Position numbers and translations under genes: made by a program | Shown: piece by piece, positions 1 through 12,319 of the stretch | Layout of the letters: each line of letters opens with the position of its first letter | How positions within the stretch are numbered: position 1 is the first letter of the stretch | The notes under the pieces: model-generated | The model's input: the letters and a program-made list of their open reading frames with translations, nothing else | The model's database searches: none | What the model was told of the DNA's origin: nothing | Source of the DNA: Dermanyssus gallinae | Taxonomy: Eukaryota > Arthropoda > Arachnida > Mesostigmata > Dermanyssidae | Assembly: GCA_003439945.1 (NCBI GenBank) | Contig: QVRM01002220.1 | Coordinates: 606,160-670,159, forward strand | DNA: 64,000 bases | Direction of reading: 5' to 3'

Positions 1-1854
1 GTTTAAAAAGTTGATATTCCAGGACCCTTGTTTCGCAAACTGTCTTCTGCTAGCCAGCATAGGTTTCGTTCAGACTTTTCTGCCACACACGCAGATGTAC
101 TTAATTTCTCCATAGACGTTTCATTTTTTGATTCGTTTACAATTACGTTGCAATGGTATATTCTGGGAAGTGATAATAGATTATATAGAGTGAGTTCAAA
201 TGAAAAGCCGTAACAACCAGTTGAAATTTCTATATGCCGCTTTGGGGCAACGTAGTGAGGCATTTAGGAACGCGAATGAAGTATCCGGCTTGATTGTGCG
301 CATGCACGGGCGCCTGTGCATGACGGAAGAGAGAAGGCGGCAGTTGTGTGACCTGTTCTATTTTACGCAGTAGTGCGTGTGAGGACATCGTGACGTTCTC
401 ATGGCAAAACTCGACGATTTGCAGCAAAGTGTTGTCGCATTTCTAACTGCAAAAGGTGTTCTACACAAAAGTTGGGCTATCGCACAGCGTACGCGCATAC
501 GTGGGTTCCGAAAAAGTTTAGCGAACCGCAAAAGGTACTGCTTATGGGGCTAGCCCTGAGACGCCTGTTCCGGTGTCATAAAGACCCCTGCTTTTTGGAG
601 TTGATTGTCCCCGGTAAAAAGCTAGTGGTTCCGTCACTTTGATCCAAAGACAAGGCGCAACAGCATGCCATGAAAGCAAGCGTCGTCACCTCCCCATAAA
701 ACAAAGACGCTTTAACTCAGACGAACAACTGAAGGACACAGAAAAGGACTAGCGTGTGCCCCGTCACAACCACAAGAATTCTGGAAACAGGGGAAGAGGG
801 AATCCTTTGGCTCATGAAAAGAAAGGATTGTTGTGCTCAGGCCCTCTGGTGATTACTTTTGAATAAAAATTTAACTTATGCCAAAAAGCTTACTCGTAAT
901 ACCATGCAGATAATCAGTTTCTCTTCTTATACACCTGTAATAGCTTATATATGTTTTTTTTAATATCATACTTCTCTATGCAATAAAAACGTGTAAAACG
1001 GTTGCAAAAAATTGCAAAACAAAAGTTTATTTTTATTTTTCATTATCATCACATTTATTTTGCTTAAGATGAGTATGCTTCTAACGTTGATACTTATACT
1101 TTGTCAGCTGCTCTCGGAATGTTATTCGAGAGAGGCAGTGCAGTGATCTCTTCGTAAGGTCCAGACAGGCAGACGCATGACACCCCATACATGTTTGAGA
1201 GCACAGTCGAGAGATGCACCCTGTATATTCCTTGTGGTAGTTCGTAGTCGACAGGCCAAGTGATAATAGCCATTAACTATGTATCTGGAATAGACGTGAC
1301 GATTGTCACATTAAAGGCCAGACCAGATGTGAGAATCTCTGAAAATATGCAGGTCTTCAACCTCTCGTCGGACTTGTTCAACGTTAGTTTTCCATTTCGA
1401 GTAAAATAATTTAAATGGTACTACACGCCAACAACCGGTGCATAGTCTAGCATTAGGTATACAAAGCGGCTTTTTAGCGTCAGCTTCTACATTGTGAAAC
1501 ATATTTCAAGCAAAACTAAGTTTGCTTGAGTGAGCTGCCCCCATACCCTGTCAAGACCATACAGCAGCGTTAGAATAATTTTAAGGTAAAAGTGCCACTG
1601 CCGTCGGAACGGCCAGTCGCCGGACATCGCCTGTCTCTCCACACATAGAGACTAGGGCTGTACGCACAGTCTCGACGTTGTGCGTAGTGAAAGTCGTCCC
1701 AGTATAATGGAGCGAAAGCCCCCGATGCCGGAATGAGTTGACGAATTCTAGGGATTTGCCACCGCAACACATAACGTGTTTGGCAGCTAATCGAATCCCT
1801 CATCTAGAGTTAAGCTAATGTGTGCAAGATGTCTGTTATGTGTAATCGTTTCAG
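1..1854 (+). other. Intron sequence upstream of the first visible exon
   Basis: No Ig or FN3 exon was found here. Positions 1-1080 have no feature I can support apart from AT-rich stretches around 880-1070. The rest is largely a decayed LINE on the minus strand. Confidence 0.6.
1080..1803 (-). mobile_element. LINE relic, 3' part of a reverse transcriptase ORF
   Basis: On the minus strand 1803-1570 reads CCGGKSLEFVNSFRHRGLS followed by H-Y-T-G-T-T-F-T-x-H and later R-x-A-L. This corresponds to the segment after the catalytic box in LINE reverse transcriptases (usually F-x-Y-L-G-V-x-x-x-x-T-G-x-x-x-x-H). A second minus-strand stretch at 1502-1311 may be the region beyond it. Stops and frame changes break the reading, so it is dead. 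Which LINE clade it belongs to cannot be told. Confidence 0.5.
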
Positions 1855-2013
1855 AGGGCCGCATAATCCGCGTGGGCAGCCGGCATCGCCTGGCTAAGCC
1901 CGGGCAGCTTCTCATTCAGGACGTGAGGCGTGAGGATCAGGGCGTGTACCGGTGCGTGGTTCAGGGTGCTCAGGGCGAGGTGTTCACGAGGGACGTTTAT
2001 GTTCACGTTGTTG
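1855..2013 (+). CDS. Dscam-like: Dscam-like gene, exon for the second half of an Ig domain
   Basis: This 53-codon exon encodes the C-terminal half of an Ig domain. The frame reads through a leucine/isoleucine-rich strand (QLLIQDV), then RREDQGVYRC, the D-x-G-x-Y-x-C signature of the second Ig cysteine, and ends in VYVHVV. The acceptor is TTTCAG at 1849-1854 and the donor is GTGAGT at 2014. Both borders are phase 1, as is usual between Dscam Ig domains, and the length is a multiple of three. The half with the first cysteine and tryptophan was not found in positions 1-1854, so it probably lies upstream of the window. The R-E-D-x-G-x-Y-x-C wording is closest to Dscam Ig5 as I know the family; Ig6 is possible. 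Homophilic adhesion at the neuronal surface is the family role, inferred only. Confidence 0.85.
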
Positions 2014-2166
2014 GTGAGTCGCATTACCCTTTTCTAAGTACCATATGCATAATTCAGAGCATTTATATCAGATTCTTTGTGCTTGTATTTGCTACCTCTG
2101 TTCGCAATAGTTTGTCAGAATAGCGAATACTTACTTGATACTAAGTAGAGACTGTCTCCATTGCAG

Positions 2167-2420
2167 TCCCAAGTGACCCCTTCGGTCTGAGTGACTAGCG
2201 TCAGGTAGTCGTAGTCAAATGCCGCAGTGGCAATGCTGAAATAAATCTCAAGTGGGAGGCTTTGTAAGAAGAATGCGCATCCTAGTGTTACCAGTCACCT
2301 AAATCAGACGATCGAATACCTTGCTTAAGGTTTCTTCTTGGAATGTGTTGTCAATGGCGGTGTGATTCGAGGTTCAGTTGGCACTTGTTGCACAACAACA
2401 AAAACATCGGTGTCATCTTA
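2167..2420 (+). pseudogene. Decayed Ig-domain exon between the Ig5-like and Ig7-like exons
   Basis: An intact acceptor (TTGCAG, 2161-2166) is followed by a frame that would splice in phase 1 to the upstream exon, giving V-P-S-D-P-F, then a stop, and then in the same frame QVVVVKC with W-E-A-L ten residues after the cysteine. That is the first-cysteine/tryptophan pattern of an Ig domain. A further stop follows, and a C-V-V-N-G-G segment that could be the second-cysteine strand is one frame away. The span is similar to the 285-base Ig exon downstream. I read it as a dead Ig exon, perhaps the lost Ig6 or a former duplicate of Ig7. It could still be chance similarity. Confidence 0.45.
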
Positions 2421-4138
2421 ATCTAAGTGACTTACGCTGGTCAAATACTTTAAACTTACGCTGTTAGGCAGCTCCGCCAGTGTCAGGCTAACGTAAACAC
2501 ACATATATCAGGGTAAAGTCTAATAACACTCGTGAAATTGAGCGCAATGCCGGCAAAATCCTGCTTCGAGACATGACAGGCTCGGAAGCCTCAGTGGAAT
2601 TCTCAGTGTTGTCAACGGTACTTTTAAGGAGAGCTTTAGACTCTCGAATGCTGCCAGCGCTCTGTTGTTTTCGGAAAACACGGATATCAACAGAATATCC
2701 CACGGGACTTGCGTCTGCACATGTATTTTCGAGTCATCCAAAAATGGTTCAAAATTGTATCAGGCAGTAGCGGTGTCGTACAACGTTACTTAATATGCAT
2801 TTCGGTTACACTATGGCCTTTGATGGTTCGATAACCTGCCTTTGATGGTTTGAACTTTCTTTATTTGGGACTTAAGTGTAAGAGCAAAGCGTCCGTATAT
2901 CCGAAGGGAACCAGTGAACTTTATATTATGCTCCCGCGCAAAATTGGGAAGCATATTGGTAAAATTCTATAGGTTTCGAAGGTAAGAAAAAAATTTAAAG
3001 GCTCTAAAAACTACGTACAGGACCAGTATCACTCAGTGGTAATTTGCACTTAACTAACTACATGACTGTTAAGGCAAACCAGAGAAACACTTATATAAGA
3101 AAGAAATACTTAGATGTAACCGTAATGATGTCAGAGGTAATAAATACGAAGATGCCAAATATATGGACGACACGTAAAAACGGAAAGCTATGGCGGAGAA
3201 AGGAGAAAAAGAAACAGCAACGAAGAAAAGAGATGAAGATAAAGAAAAGACGGACAATAAGGATAAGTTGAGCAGGAAACTCAAGCCAAACCCCGGGCGT
3301 ACTAAAGATTTACTGCAGGGTAGAACAATATTGGGTAGAACTTCCGTCTGTAAATAGATAGTATGTTTGTACGCCGAACGAAGATAGGATTGATGTTGAA
3401 ATGAAGAACGCCTTTCGCTGCCGTTGTTGCTACCGCCTCAAAGTGTACGGAGACGGATAATTCTTGGTGTCTAGCTGTGTAGGATCTGTTTCGAACGACA
3501 GACAGGCTTCTTAGCGCTAGTCGCTACTTTCGTTCGCTTTGCTGCCCTGATGGCAAGTTTTCCTTCTGGTGGGCAGTACCACTACTACTACTACTACTAC
3601 TACCACAACCACCTCCTCCATCGCCCCAACCCCTTGATCTTCGTCTCTCTCTCTTCTTCTTTTACCGGCATCTCCTTATCCGTCGCTCTATTCTCTTCCA
3701 GTGGCTTCTTTCTCGTGTGCTGTTAGCCGCTATTTGCCAGCTTTCTTCTTGCGTCCACCGTGACCCGTTTTTCTCGCTCTCCCAGCGCCCAACGACTCGT
3801 TCGGCCTGAGAGGTTGGTACGACCCCACTTAAGTCCGTCTGGTCGGTCGGTCGGGCGGTCGGCCATCGGTCCAGAAACTCCGGGCAACCAACGCAGCACA
3901 AGCCATCCAGCTGGGCAGTCCTACAAGGGCCGCCATCACCACCACCACCACCACAGCCGCCGCCGCCTTAAGGGGTATCTAACGATGGGGGGCGGCCGGC
4001 TCGCTTTCCCTTGGCTGGCTCTGACCCCATCTATCGAGCTGCAGTTTTTACCTGAATGTGCGCGTCACTGGATATATAAAAATCTTCCAGGCCGCTATTA
4101 TGACCGGCTGATGCCGTCGGCCGGATGAACGCACACAC

Positions 4139-4224
4139 TATATACTAGTATATATATATACATGTATATATATATATATATATATGTATATATACTATAT
4201 ATGTATATATATATATATATATAT
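4139..4224. repeat. (TA)n microsatellite
   Basis: A nearly pure TA tract with a few interruptions (CATG, GTAT). It can fold back on itself. Confidence 0.95.
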
Positions 4225-5584
4225 GGTAATGTGTGTCGTCTGCTAGACAAAAGAAGTCGTGCAATTACATTCACTGCATGTATTTATATATTTTTTATAT
4301 AACGTGTTTCTGATAGCACCTTTACGTGTTACATGATATTAACTTGTAGTCAATTTGTGGAAAATTGTGCTTAATTTTTCAAAAACTACTTCGCTCCCTG
4401 CTGAGCAAGTTAATCCCAATAATGGAGAGAAAAGTATGCGCAGAATTATGATACAGGAGGAACGAATGCCGCAAAACCCCGACAAGTTTGCCGCCGAAGA
4501 AATACGTCGAAATCAAGTGTGAGCCACCGCCAACCCATGGCATCTTCGACATATTTTTTTATGGTCCGAGCCACAGTCTGAATTGTTGTGGATCGGTGCA
4601 GTCATTGCATTCGGTGAATCCACTTCGGCAGCAACTAGTAGCCACACAGCAAAGTAGGAACAGGACGTACGGAACGCCACTGGAAGGAAGCTACTCGTCT
4701 GCCATGGCTTCTGCTCGGTTTACGGCAACAGAGGCTACCACAACTCACGCAACGAAGAAAACAGGCTAGGGAGTTAGTTTTGCTTACAGTGTGCACCTGC
4801 CACCACAACCGATGACGACAACAAACAATTCGCGGACCGAGAGACAAAATTACTCGACACAGGCAGTGTAAAGAAAAAACAGAGCCAACGTAACGTATTT
4901 GAGAGAGAGAGACCAGACGGCACACCGTGTGCACCTGCACACCGTGGTGACAATATGGACAATGAGGAGGAAATGGAAATACTTGTTAAGGTTGATAAGT
5001 TGATACTGGAAAGCGGCGGCAGCGGTCAAACCAATAAGAACAAGAGATCGAAGTATGTGACGCGCTCACGTAAAAAAAACGGGAAGAGATCGTCCGTGAG
5101 AAAAGTTCGGCGAGCAATCTAGCGAATCCTAACAGACAGCTATGAGCATAACCCGCACGGGCACAGGAGAGTTCCCTTTCGAGGAATGCGTGTCAACAAC
5201 AATCGAAGGATCTCACGTATTAGCAAGCTGTTACTCTGACAGATGCGCGTTCAAAAATGCGATATTCGGGTGCGTGATGATAAAATAGATTCTCTTTATA
5301 GTTTAACAAAACAATTAGGGAGATGGCGATATGCTATGTGGCTCTATTGCCCAGTACGCTCTCTTCTCATTTTTGTTACATGTAGTGATAACATCTGGAT
5401 TTGTTAAAACGACGTCACCTCAAATATAGGTTGCGGGGGTAATGGAACATCGAACTTGTCCGATAGTGCAACTGGATTTATGCGCAAAATTGACAATACG
5501 TTATTTTAAAGAATACAACAATTGGCTTCGAGATAGATAAAAAGTGAGTATTAATTCAAACATTATTACAGGTCAAAAGTAAAA

Positions 5585-6175
5585 ATCCGGAAACGATATT
5601 GTATAAAGCTGAGGTTGACGCATTAAAAAAGCACCAGGTGCCTTGTTTAAACTCGTCTAGAAAGAGCAGTGCAGTGGAAAGCCTAAGTACGAGCTCGAAG
5701 CATCCTATCGTGCCCTATATCATACCAGTGGATGCTAACTTATCTGGCCTTTTTCGACGTGGTTCCAATAACTCAATAACCTTTTCTCTAAAGTTATTGA
5801 AGTATTTAGGTCTAAAAGCTAAAACGGCGAAATGGCCTGCTTCATATCTTGGGGGTGGCGCTTTCAAGTCCAAATTGGAAAAACGTTGTCGAAGTCAAGG
5901 ACTCTAACAACTGGCGTTCCCCAGGGCTCAATTCTCAGCCCTTTCTGCTCTGTGTTGTACATCAATGTTGTCTTCTCGGCCGACAAATAAACTGTCGCGT
6001 AAATTGAGAGTTGTTACTTTTACCGATGATACGACAGTTTTATTTCAAGTCGAATTGACGAAAGACGCAGTTTGCGATGAATTCGCAGCATTATTCGGTG
6101 TCTGCATAGAATGCCGCGTCTTTTTCATCACTTGGTTAGGCCTCAATATGCATAAAATATAACTAGTTGTCTGTA
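5585..6175 (+). mobile_element. LINE relic, reverse transcriptase core
   Basis: The first frame reads LLKYLGLKAKTAKWPASYLG, the helix before the catalytic motifs in Jockey/CR1-like reverse transcriptases. After a frameshift T-G-V-P-Q-G-S-I-L-S-P appears at 5903-5936 (motif 4), then Y-I-N-V-V. In another frame V-V-T-F-T-D-D-T-T-V-L-F holds the catalytic D-D (one residue off the usual A-D-D). The end reads W-L-G-L-N-M-H-K-I. At least three frames are needed and stops interrupt, so it is inactive. An open frame at 4488-4769 and basic peptides to about 5120 might be remains of an ORF1, but I cannot show that. Confidence 0.7.
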
Positions 6176-7604
6176 AGTGCCCACATTCCCATGTACGTTT
6201 GGAAATAGTATGGTATACGGAAACAGTATGGTACCTGCCAGATCTGCAACAGTCATTGTAGTATTCCTCTTCAGTGGTTGCTAAGAGAGCCGCTCCTGGC
6301 AGATCAAATTGTATCGAATGGCAGCAGCTTGTTTGCCCAAAATTACGCGCTACTGCTTTTCCTTTTCTGTAATCGTTCATGCATACAAACATTTTAGAAC
6401 GTCTGTGCTGAGTTTCTGCAATGCAAGTAAATCACGTCACCCTAAATGTAGCAGACTTGCATAACTAGCGCACGGCTTCAGTTAGCTATAAGTGGTACTA
6501 TTGACAGGCTTCCGACGGATGGAATGATTTTGTTTTTATCGTGATCCGAATTTAGAAACCGTTAAGCTAGTAATAGTTGCGATATAGCTATTGCACGCGA
6601 TGACACGGTATTTGTACAAAAGGGGCCTAGCTTTATACTGATTACGCTAAAGAATGAGCTTCAATCTGCCTTCAGAAAGCAAATGCTTTGAGGGCGTCCA
6701 AAAAAGAAGCAAAAAAACAATTTTTGCAAAGCTGACATTCAACAAACTCTGAGCTAAGGAAGATGCCGGCGGAACTCAATTTTAGTTCGCTCAATAAATT
6801 ATGTATATATATATATATACTTAACCAGAAAGATTTGTCGTACAAAGCAGTCGTAAGAGAATTATAACATAAAACGTTTTTAATTTACATTAACTTCAGG
6901 TCGTGCGCTGACCTTGATTGTTAACTATGCTATCTGTTCTTAAATTTGAGTACAACCGGTCACTCTCACACAGGTTTTGGTGTAATGCCTTCGATGTAAT
7001 GCCAAAGTAATACCGAGCCTGGGGGGGTGGGGAGGAATCCGGGTTTAGTGGGTTTGCGAGTCTCACACTAGTCACGCAGGCTGCTAGTGGCGCATGCTGC
7101 ATCATGCATTCCCGAAACCTCCCAGAAAAAAAAAAAGGTTTTGGTGGTTTTCAATCAGAAAGAGGTTAATATTTCAGTTGACCTATGCCGGTTACTGCCA
7201 ACACAGGAGGGCATATAACGTGTCATGAAAGACATGGTGGAAGTACATCTGGTACCAATTAATAATTTTTAGATGACCCTTATACTCTAGTTTAGGCATA
7301 TTCTGCGTATTTAAACGGCAAATATCTATTTTTTTATTAGAGTATACAAAAAATCAAAATAGAACTATCCTATTTGTTTGATTATTCCGTTCGTATTTTT
7401 GATTGTGTACGTGTAATTGTCGGACGGTACTTAAAATGTCATCCTTGGCTGAAGGTATAAAATCTGATGACTTATTCTATGCCACGAAGTTGTGTCCCAA
7501 ACGTGCTTGTTGCGTTCATTGCCGAAGTTTGAAATCATTTCTACACTATAGAAATTATTCGAATTGTGCCGCTGACTATGGAAGCACTAACCCTTATACC
7601 ACTG

Positions 7605-7665
7605 TCTTATAGGGATCGAAAAGGCAACTCCCGGCGTGGATTGCAACCCCTAGACCACACCTATA
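7605..7665 (-). repeat. tRNA-like SINE head or tRNA pseudogene
   Basis: Read on the minus strand it has an A-box-like TGGTCTAGGGG and, 30 bases later, a B-box-like TTTTCGATCCC. Acceptor pairing is not convincing, so a functional tRNA is unlikely. Confidence 0.35.
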
Positions 7666-7811
7666 TATATATTTATATATCATATATTATATATTTATAT
7701 ATTTATATATTTATATATTATATATTTATATATTATATATTTATATATTTATATATTTATATATTTATATATTTATATATTATATATTTATATATTTATA
7801 TATTTATATAC
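7661..7811. repeat. Imperfect TTTATATATA satellite array
   Basis: About 150 bases of ten-base units (ATATATTTAT and close variants) rather than a pure dinucleotide, ending 171 bases before the Ig7-like exon. Confidence 0.9.
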
Positions 7812-7982
7812 TTTAACACATAGCTTTATTCATGAGTACTTGCAAACACACTCGAAAGCATACAGCCCGTGAACTGCGGAGGTTTCCGAGGGGCTCGAAC
7901 GATATCTATATACATATGTTCTGTGTGTTGTGGGGCAGCTATAATAATAGTTCATCTAATGCCGTTCGTTTGCTATTTGCAG

Positions 7983-8267
7983 TACCACCGAAGCTGGCAC
8001 CGTTTGCGTTTCCGTCACGAATGCAGGCAGGACATCGGGCCACGGTGACGTGCGCCATCGTCGAGGGCGACTCGCCGATCGTCATTTCGTGGCACAAAGA
8101 CGGGCGGCCCTTGTTGGGCTACAAGGGCATACAGACGCTGCCGCTGTCCGACTTCGTGTCGACGCTCATGATTGACCACGTCGAAAGGTCGCACTCGGGC
8201 AACTTCACCTGTATCGCGACCAACCGGGCCGCCGTCACGAACTACACGGCGTCGCTTATCGTTCTTG
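7983..8267 (+). CDS. Dscam-like: Dscam-like gene, complete Ig domain exon (Ig7-like)
   Basis: One 95-codon exon holds a whole Ig domain. With the G carried over from the previous exon it starts V-P-P-K-L-A-P-F, then VTCAIVEGDSP (first cysteine), ISWHKDGRPL (core tryptophan) and HSGNFTCIATN (second cysteine). N-F-T and N-Y-T are likely N-glycosylation sites. The acceptor is TTTGCAG ending at 7982 and the donor is GTGAGT at 8268; both introns are phase 1. The P-P-x-x-x-P-F opening, the G-D-x-P after the cysteine and the single-exon layout match Ig7 of insect Dscam proteins as I know them. In chelicerate short Dscams an Ig7-like exon is the variable one, but no tandem copies are visible here apart from a decayed Ig exon near 2167. 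Confidence 0.95.
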
Positions 8268-8809
8268 GTGAGTAGACGACGTGTCGAGTCGATAATAATA
8301 ACAACAACAACAACAACAACAATAGCTCAACAATAACTCGAAAGCAGGCTGTTAGGTCTCACACAGACATTTGTATTCGCTACTAGTTGCAAATAATTAG
8401 CCAGACAGTAAAATGCAGCAAACTTATAAACTGGTCAGCTAGCTGCGTGCGTTCTGATTGTGAGGCAACCAATCAAATTGTTGATGTTATTAAGTACAAT
8501 TGTCAGCCGGGTCTGATGGGGGCTGGCCGTCGAATGTGAAAAAACATAAGTCAAGGCTCGGATTTTGACATTTGACACATTGATTGAATGATTGGTTTAT
8601 TCGCGTGATAAGTGTGTGCACACATATTCGCGTGATAAGTGTGTGTACACCCTTTAATATTAGGGACGCATAACGCTGCAGCTATATTGAGCAGATGCCT
8701 GGAACATGTTGTTTGTGTAGTGACCACGGGGTTCCGAACAAAAGTGTATTAGTTATTATTTTTTATAGGTGTATGCGATATCAATCGCTCTATTTTTGCT
8801 AATGTAATA

Positions 8810-8810
<1 letters not shown>

Positions 8811-8881
<71 letters not shown>
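8811..8881. repeat. (TA)n microsatellite
   Basis: A pure TA tract of about 70 bases. Confidence 0.95.
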
Positions 8882-8885
<4 letters not shown>

Positions 8886-9598
8886 CATTTTGTTAAATAT
8901 ATAAATAAAAATAAAGTGTTATACATAGTAGCTAGTAGTAGGACACACACTCGTTTTATGTGCCCACCATAAAACTAAGTTCAATGTAATATCGATATGT
9001 ACGTACATACAAATATACGCGCTATATCTATACGGGTAAATAGGAGCCGCATACACACGCGTGTGAAAGCGCACACTCTGTTAATAGCTTCCAGCGGAGT
9101 TCACAACGTTCGGATCTTTGAATATTGCGAGTGCTCTATTAGGTTTGCCACAACGCAAGGGCATTGGTAGATATAAAAGGGAAAGTCTACTGGGCAAGTG
9201 GAAAACTGTCTCTAGCTCTCCGCCATGCACATCATGTCGCGACGTATCGTTCTCGAGACATAAAAAGATAACCAAATTGGGAGCAGACAAAGGAAGACTT
9301 CTCTCGAAATTCACTCGGATCAAAGCACATAGCCCAACGCTTGCTCTACGCAAGCTAGCATTGCACAGGTTACCGCATGACTATTGTAGTATTGTTTTCA
9401 GACTGAGTACGTACGCGCCCCGGTCTGTTCAGGGCCGATGCTGACAGAAGCAGCCAGTTCCTTAGAGAGCAGTCAAGCTCACTTTTGAAAGGGAGAAGGA
9501 GAGTGAGAGAGAGAGTCTCTGTCATAGAGCCAGAGAACAACAAGTGTGTATCAAAGAAGTGGCTTTATTTTTACGTCTAAGTTTATCACAAAGTAGGA

Positions 9599-9637
<39 letters not shown>

Positions 9638-10316
9638 GAAAGAGCGCCGCTATTAACTGTAGCACCGTGCGAGGACAGCACGATTTGCACCTCTGTGTTT
9701 TCACGTGGATCCGAACGCCGTCAACAATGGCGACAGCCAGATAAGATGAACTCGCACAGTATAAACTCCTGGACGTTTAAGGGCTGGGAACTTCCAAACG
9801 TTCAAACAATGAACGTCGCTAAGACCACGAGACGCAACGAACGTGAAAGAGAGCAGACAGAGAACAAAGGAGAACACGAGACGGCGCGTGAATCGACCGA
9901 ATTGCATCTCGACTTTGCGGCACTGCTCTTTCTCGACAGTTAATTTTGCCATGCAAATTCGTCTTCATAGTAGTAGCGAGGACAGAAGCGAAGCGCGCGT
10001 AGGCTGCGGTGCAGAGCGCGTAAGAAGTACCTCAGTACCATTTTGGCGCTTCTCTGTTCTTTTCGGGTCGCTCGCTATGGGATCAGGGATTAGAGTTTGC
10101 TGCAACTTGACTATCCCGACATGCATGCCGGGCAACATGCGCGTGAGTGGAGACGGCACACGCCTAGCAGCACTTGGCACAAAGCTTTCCATGAGGCGTT
10201 GTGTCGAAGTGAGCCTATTTGCGGCGGCTAAAGCGTTAGTGTTACCATGGTTGCGATAGTACAACTGTAGGGGTCCTGGTAGAAGTAGTAGTAGTAGTAG
10301 TAGTCGAGGACGTCAA

Positions 10317-10492
10317 GCCCGGTGGCGTGGTGCATTCGTCTGCGCCTCGCAATCGGAGGAGACACATTGGTGCGCGGGTTCGAGCCCCACCGTTGCACAT
10401 TTGTATTTATGGGGGTCGACCGTCAATGAAGCAATGCAAAAAAGCAGTCCCGTGGGCGTTAAATTTTGGCTGAGGGCCAGCCCGAAAGCTTT
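10317..10492 (+). repeat. tRNA-derived SINE, family 1, copy a
   Basis: The head reads GTGGCGTGGTGCATTCG (A-box region) and 43 bases on GGGTTCGAGCCCCACCG (B box), the layout of an RNA polymerase III promoter. The body continues CATTTGTATTTATGGGGGTC to a tail GGCTGAGGGCCAGCCCGAAA. A (TAG)n run precedes it at 10282-10303. An inverted, clearly homologous copy lies at 11831-12003. Confidence 0.75.
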
Positions 10493-10931
10493 ACGTTTAG
10501 TTGTAGTCGGGGAACCTAAAGCTGTAGATTTACTATTTAATGGTTTTGTTTAATGGTTACAGGGCAATATGATTAACTAACTACACTAGGGCTTGTGTAG
10601 TGGGAGCGCTACCACTTGAGCTTATCCTCGGGGCAGCCCCTTATTGTGGCCATTATTGCTGCCGCATTGCCGCGCTAAATCGCGTCGGAGAACTGTAGTA
10701 GCTAGCGACAGTAGCTACTGGAACTGCTATATCTTAAATGCGTCAATATGGTATCGCGCTAACAAGCCATCTTACCGTATTATACCTCAATCATCGGTCA
10801 TAGTTCATCGTCGTACCTCAATATATCTCTGATTTCTATACCCTAAAGCAAACGTTTGGTATGGTCAAATCAACATATGCTTGATTCCAGCACATCGACG
10901 TCCAACTCTCTAGTACACTAGCCGCCGTTTG

Positions 10932-10934
<3 letters not shown>

Positions 10935-10970
<36 letters not shown>

Positions 10971-10976
10971 CTCTCC

Positions 10977-11054
<78 letters not shown>
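10935..11054. repeat. (CT)n followed by (TA)n compound microsatellite
   Basis: About 60 bases of CT units with two interruptions pass directly into about 60 bases of TA. Confidence 0.95.
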
Positions 11055-11056
<2 letters not shown>

Positions 11057-11830
11057 GTCTGCACAAAGGCCAAAAGCGTGAGCGACTGCAAATAACGGCT
11101 TTCTAGGTTCGCCAACCGAACGCCAAAACACACTTGTCGTCATAATACGATGCGTTAACAATAGCGCAAACTAACGAGGACAACCACGATCGTGCCAATA
11201 ATGAGACTACGCGTGCAGTAGGGCAGAACAGTGGCAGCACCACCAGCATCGTTGTAGGTTGGTGGTACGATGAGGCTAGGCCAGCCGACTTGTGCACTGC
11301 CGCTGCTGGCCTGCTGTATGCTTCGACCTCAGGGGAAGCGTGATCTGATTGGCGCAAATCGAATTGGGATCAATGAGGCTGAGGTGGAAGTGGTGTGGCC
11401 GTAGTAAGACGTGTGATGGGTGTGAGGATAGAGGTGGCGTTTTTTGGCTGCCTTTGATGTCGACGGGGGGGGGGGGTGTTCGATGGCGTCGTCCTCGCGA
11501 TGTGCTTCCGTACTCATCGACTTCATCGACGAGGAAATCGCCCTCCCATTTGTCCTCACCTCACTCACTTGGACATCACTTGTCTCGCATGTAGTTAACA
11601 CGCGCACACCACTCCACCCATCGTAGTAGGGTTAGTTATTTATGTGAGCACTGGTGATCGCCAGAGAATCGCGGTGCAAAAACAGACGTGTATATGGCTG
11701 CACTCCTGTCTGTGTTTGTACTGGCGATTTGCACCCTATTAAAGAATCGTCCGAGAAACGCGTCAGCACTGCTCAATTCCGGAACACACATATATATGCT
11801 GATTTATTTTGAACTATGTAGTCCAATGAT

Positions 11831-12003
11831 AAGCTTTTTGGGCTGACCCTCAGCCAAGATTTAACATCCACGGGACCGCTTTTCGCATTTCTTCATAGAC
11901 GGACCCCCATAAATACAAATGTGCAACGGTGGGGTTCGAACCCGCGCACCTATGTGTCTCATCCGGTCGCGAGGCGCAGGCGAATACACCATGCCACCGG
12001 GCT
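11831..12003 (-). repeat. tRNA-derived SINE, family 1, copy b (inverted)
   Basis: The reverse complement of this stretch follows copy a from the A-box region through GGGTTCGAACCCCACCG and CATTTGTATTTATGGGGGTC to the tail GGCTGAGGGTCAGCCC. The copies are about 1.34 kb apart in opposite directions, so the transcribed intron could pair over about 170 bases. Confidence 0.75.
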
Positions 12004-12319
12004 CGTCGGACTATGTAGTCTATTAATTTATTTTGTAGCTGCGTGAGGCCGAGAGACTGAGCATACCTGGAGTACTGTATTCTAGACAGAGTTTATGAAG
12101 AACATCTTTTTTGGCAGTTGTATTTTTTAGTGTGCCGTTCAACATTATATGCGCAATATCTCACAATTGCGTGTGCAATAAGTTATACGCAGCTCAGTGA
12201 GTATTTGATATAGCATCGTCAAGCGGACACTCCTAGAATTAAAAGATTTTTGGAGGTTGTTTCTAATTCTAGACCATCTTCCGTCCACTACGAGCTTGGA
12301 TTTCACCATTAGGTATATC

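Larger units (their letters stand above)
2014..7982 (+). other. Intron between the Ig5-like and Ig7-like exons
   Basis: A 6 kb intron with a decayed Ig exon near its 5' end, a LINE relic in the middle, (TA)n at 4139-4224 and a TTTATATATA-type array before the next exon. A CCN-rich stretch at 3583-3970 encodes a run of histidines in one frame, which I take as chance from a CAC repeat. Positions 2430-3580 and 6200-7600 show nothing I can identify. Confidence 0.6.

Noticed and set aside
3760..4128. Open frame with seven consecutive histidines
   Set aside because: The histidines come from a short CAC repeat; no other protein-like feature.
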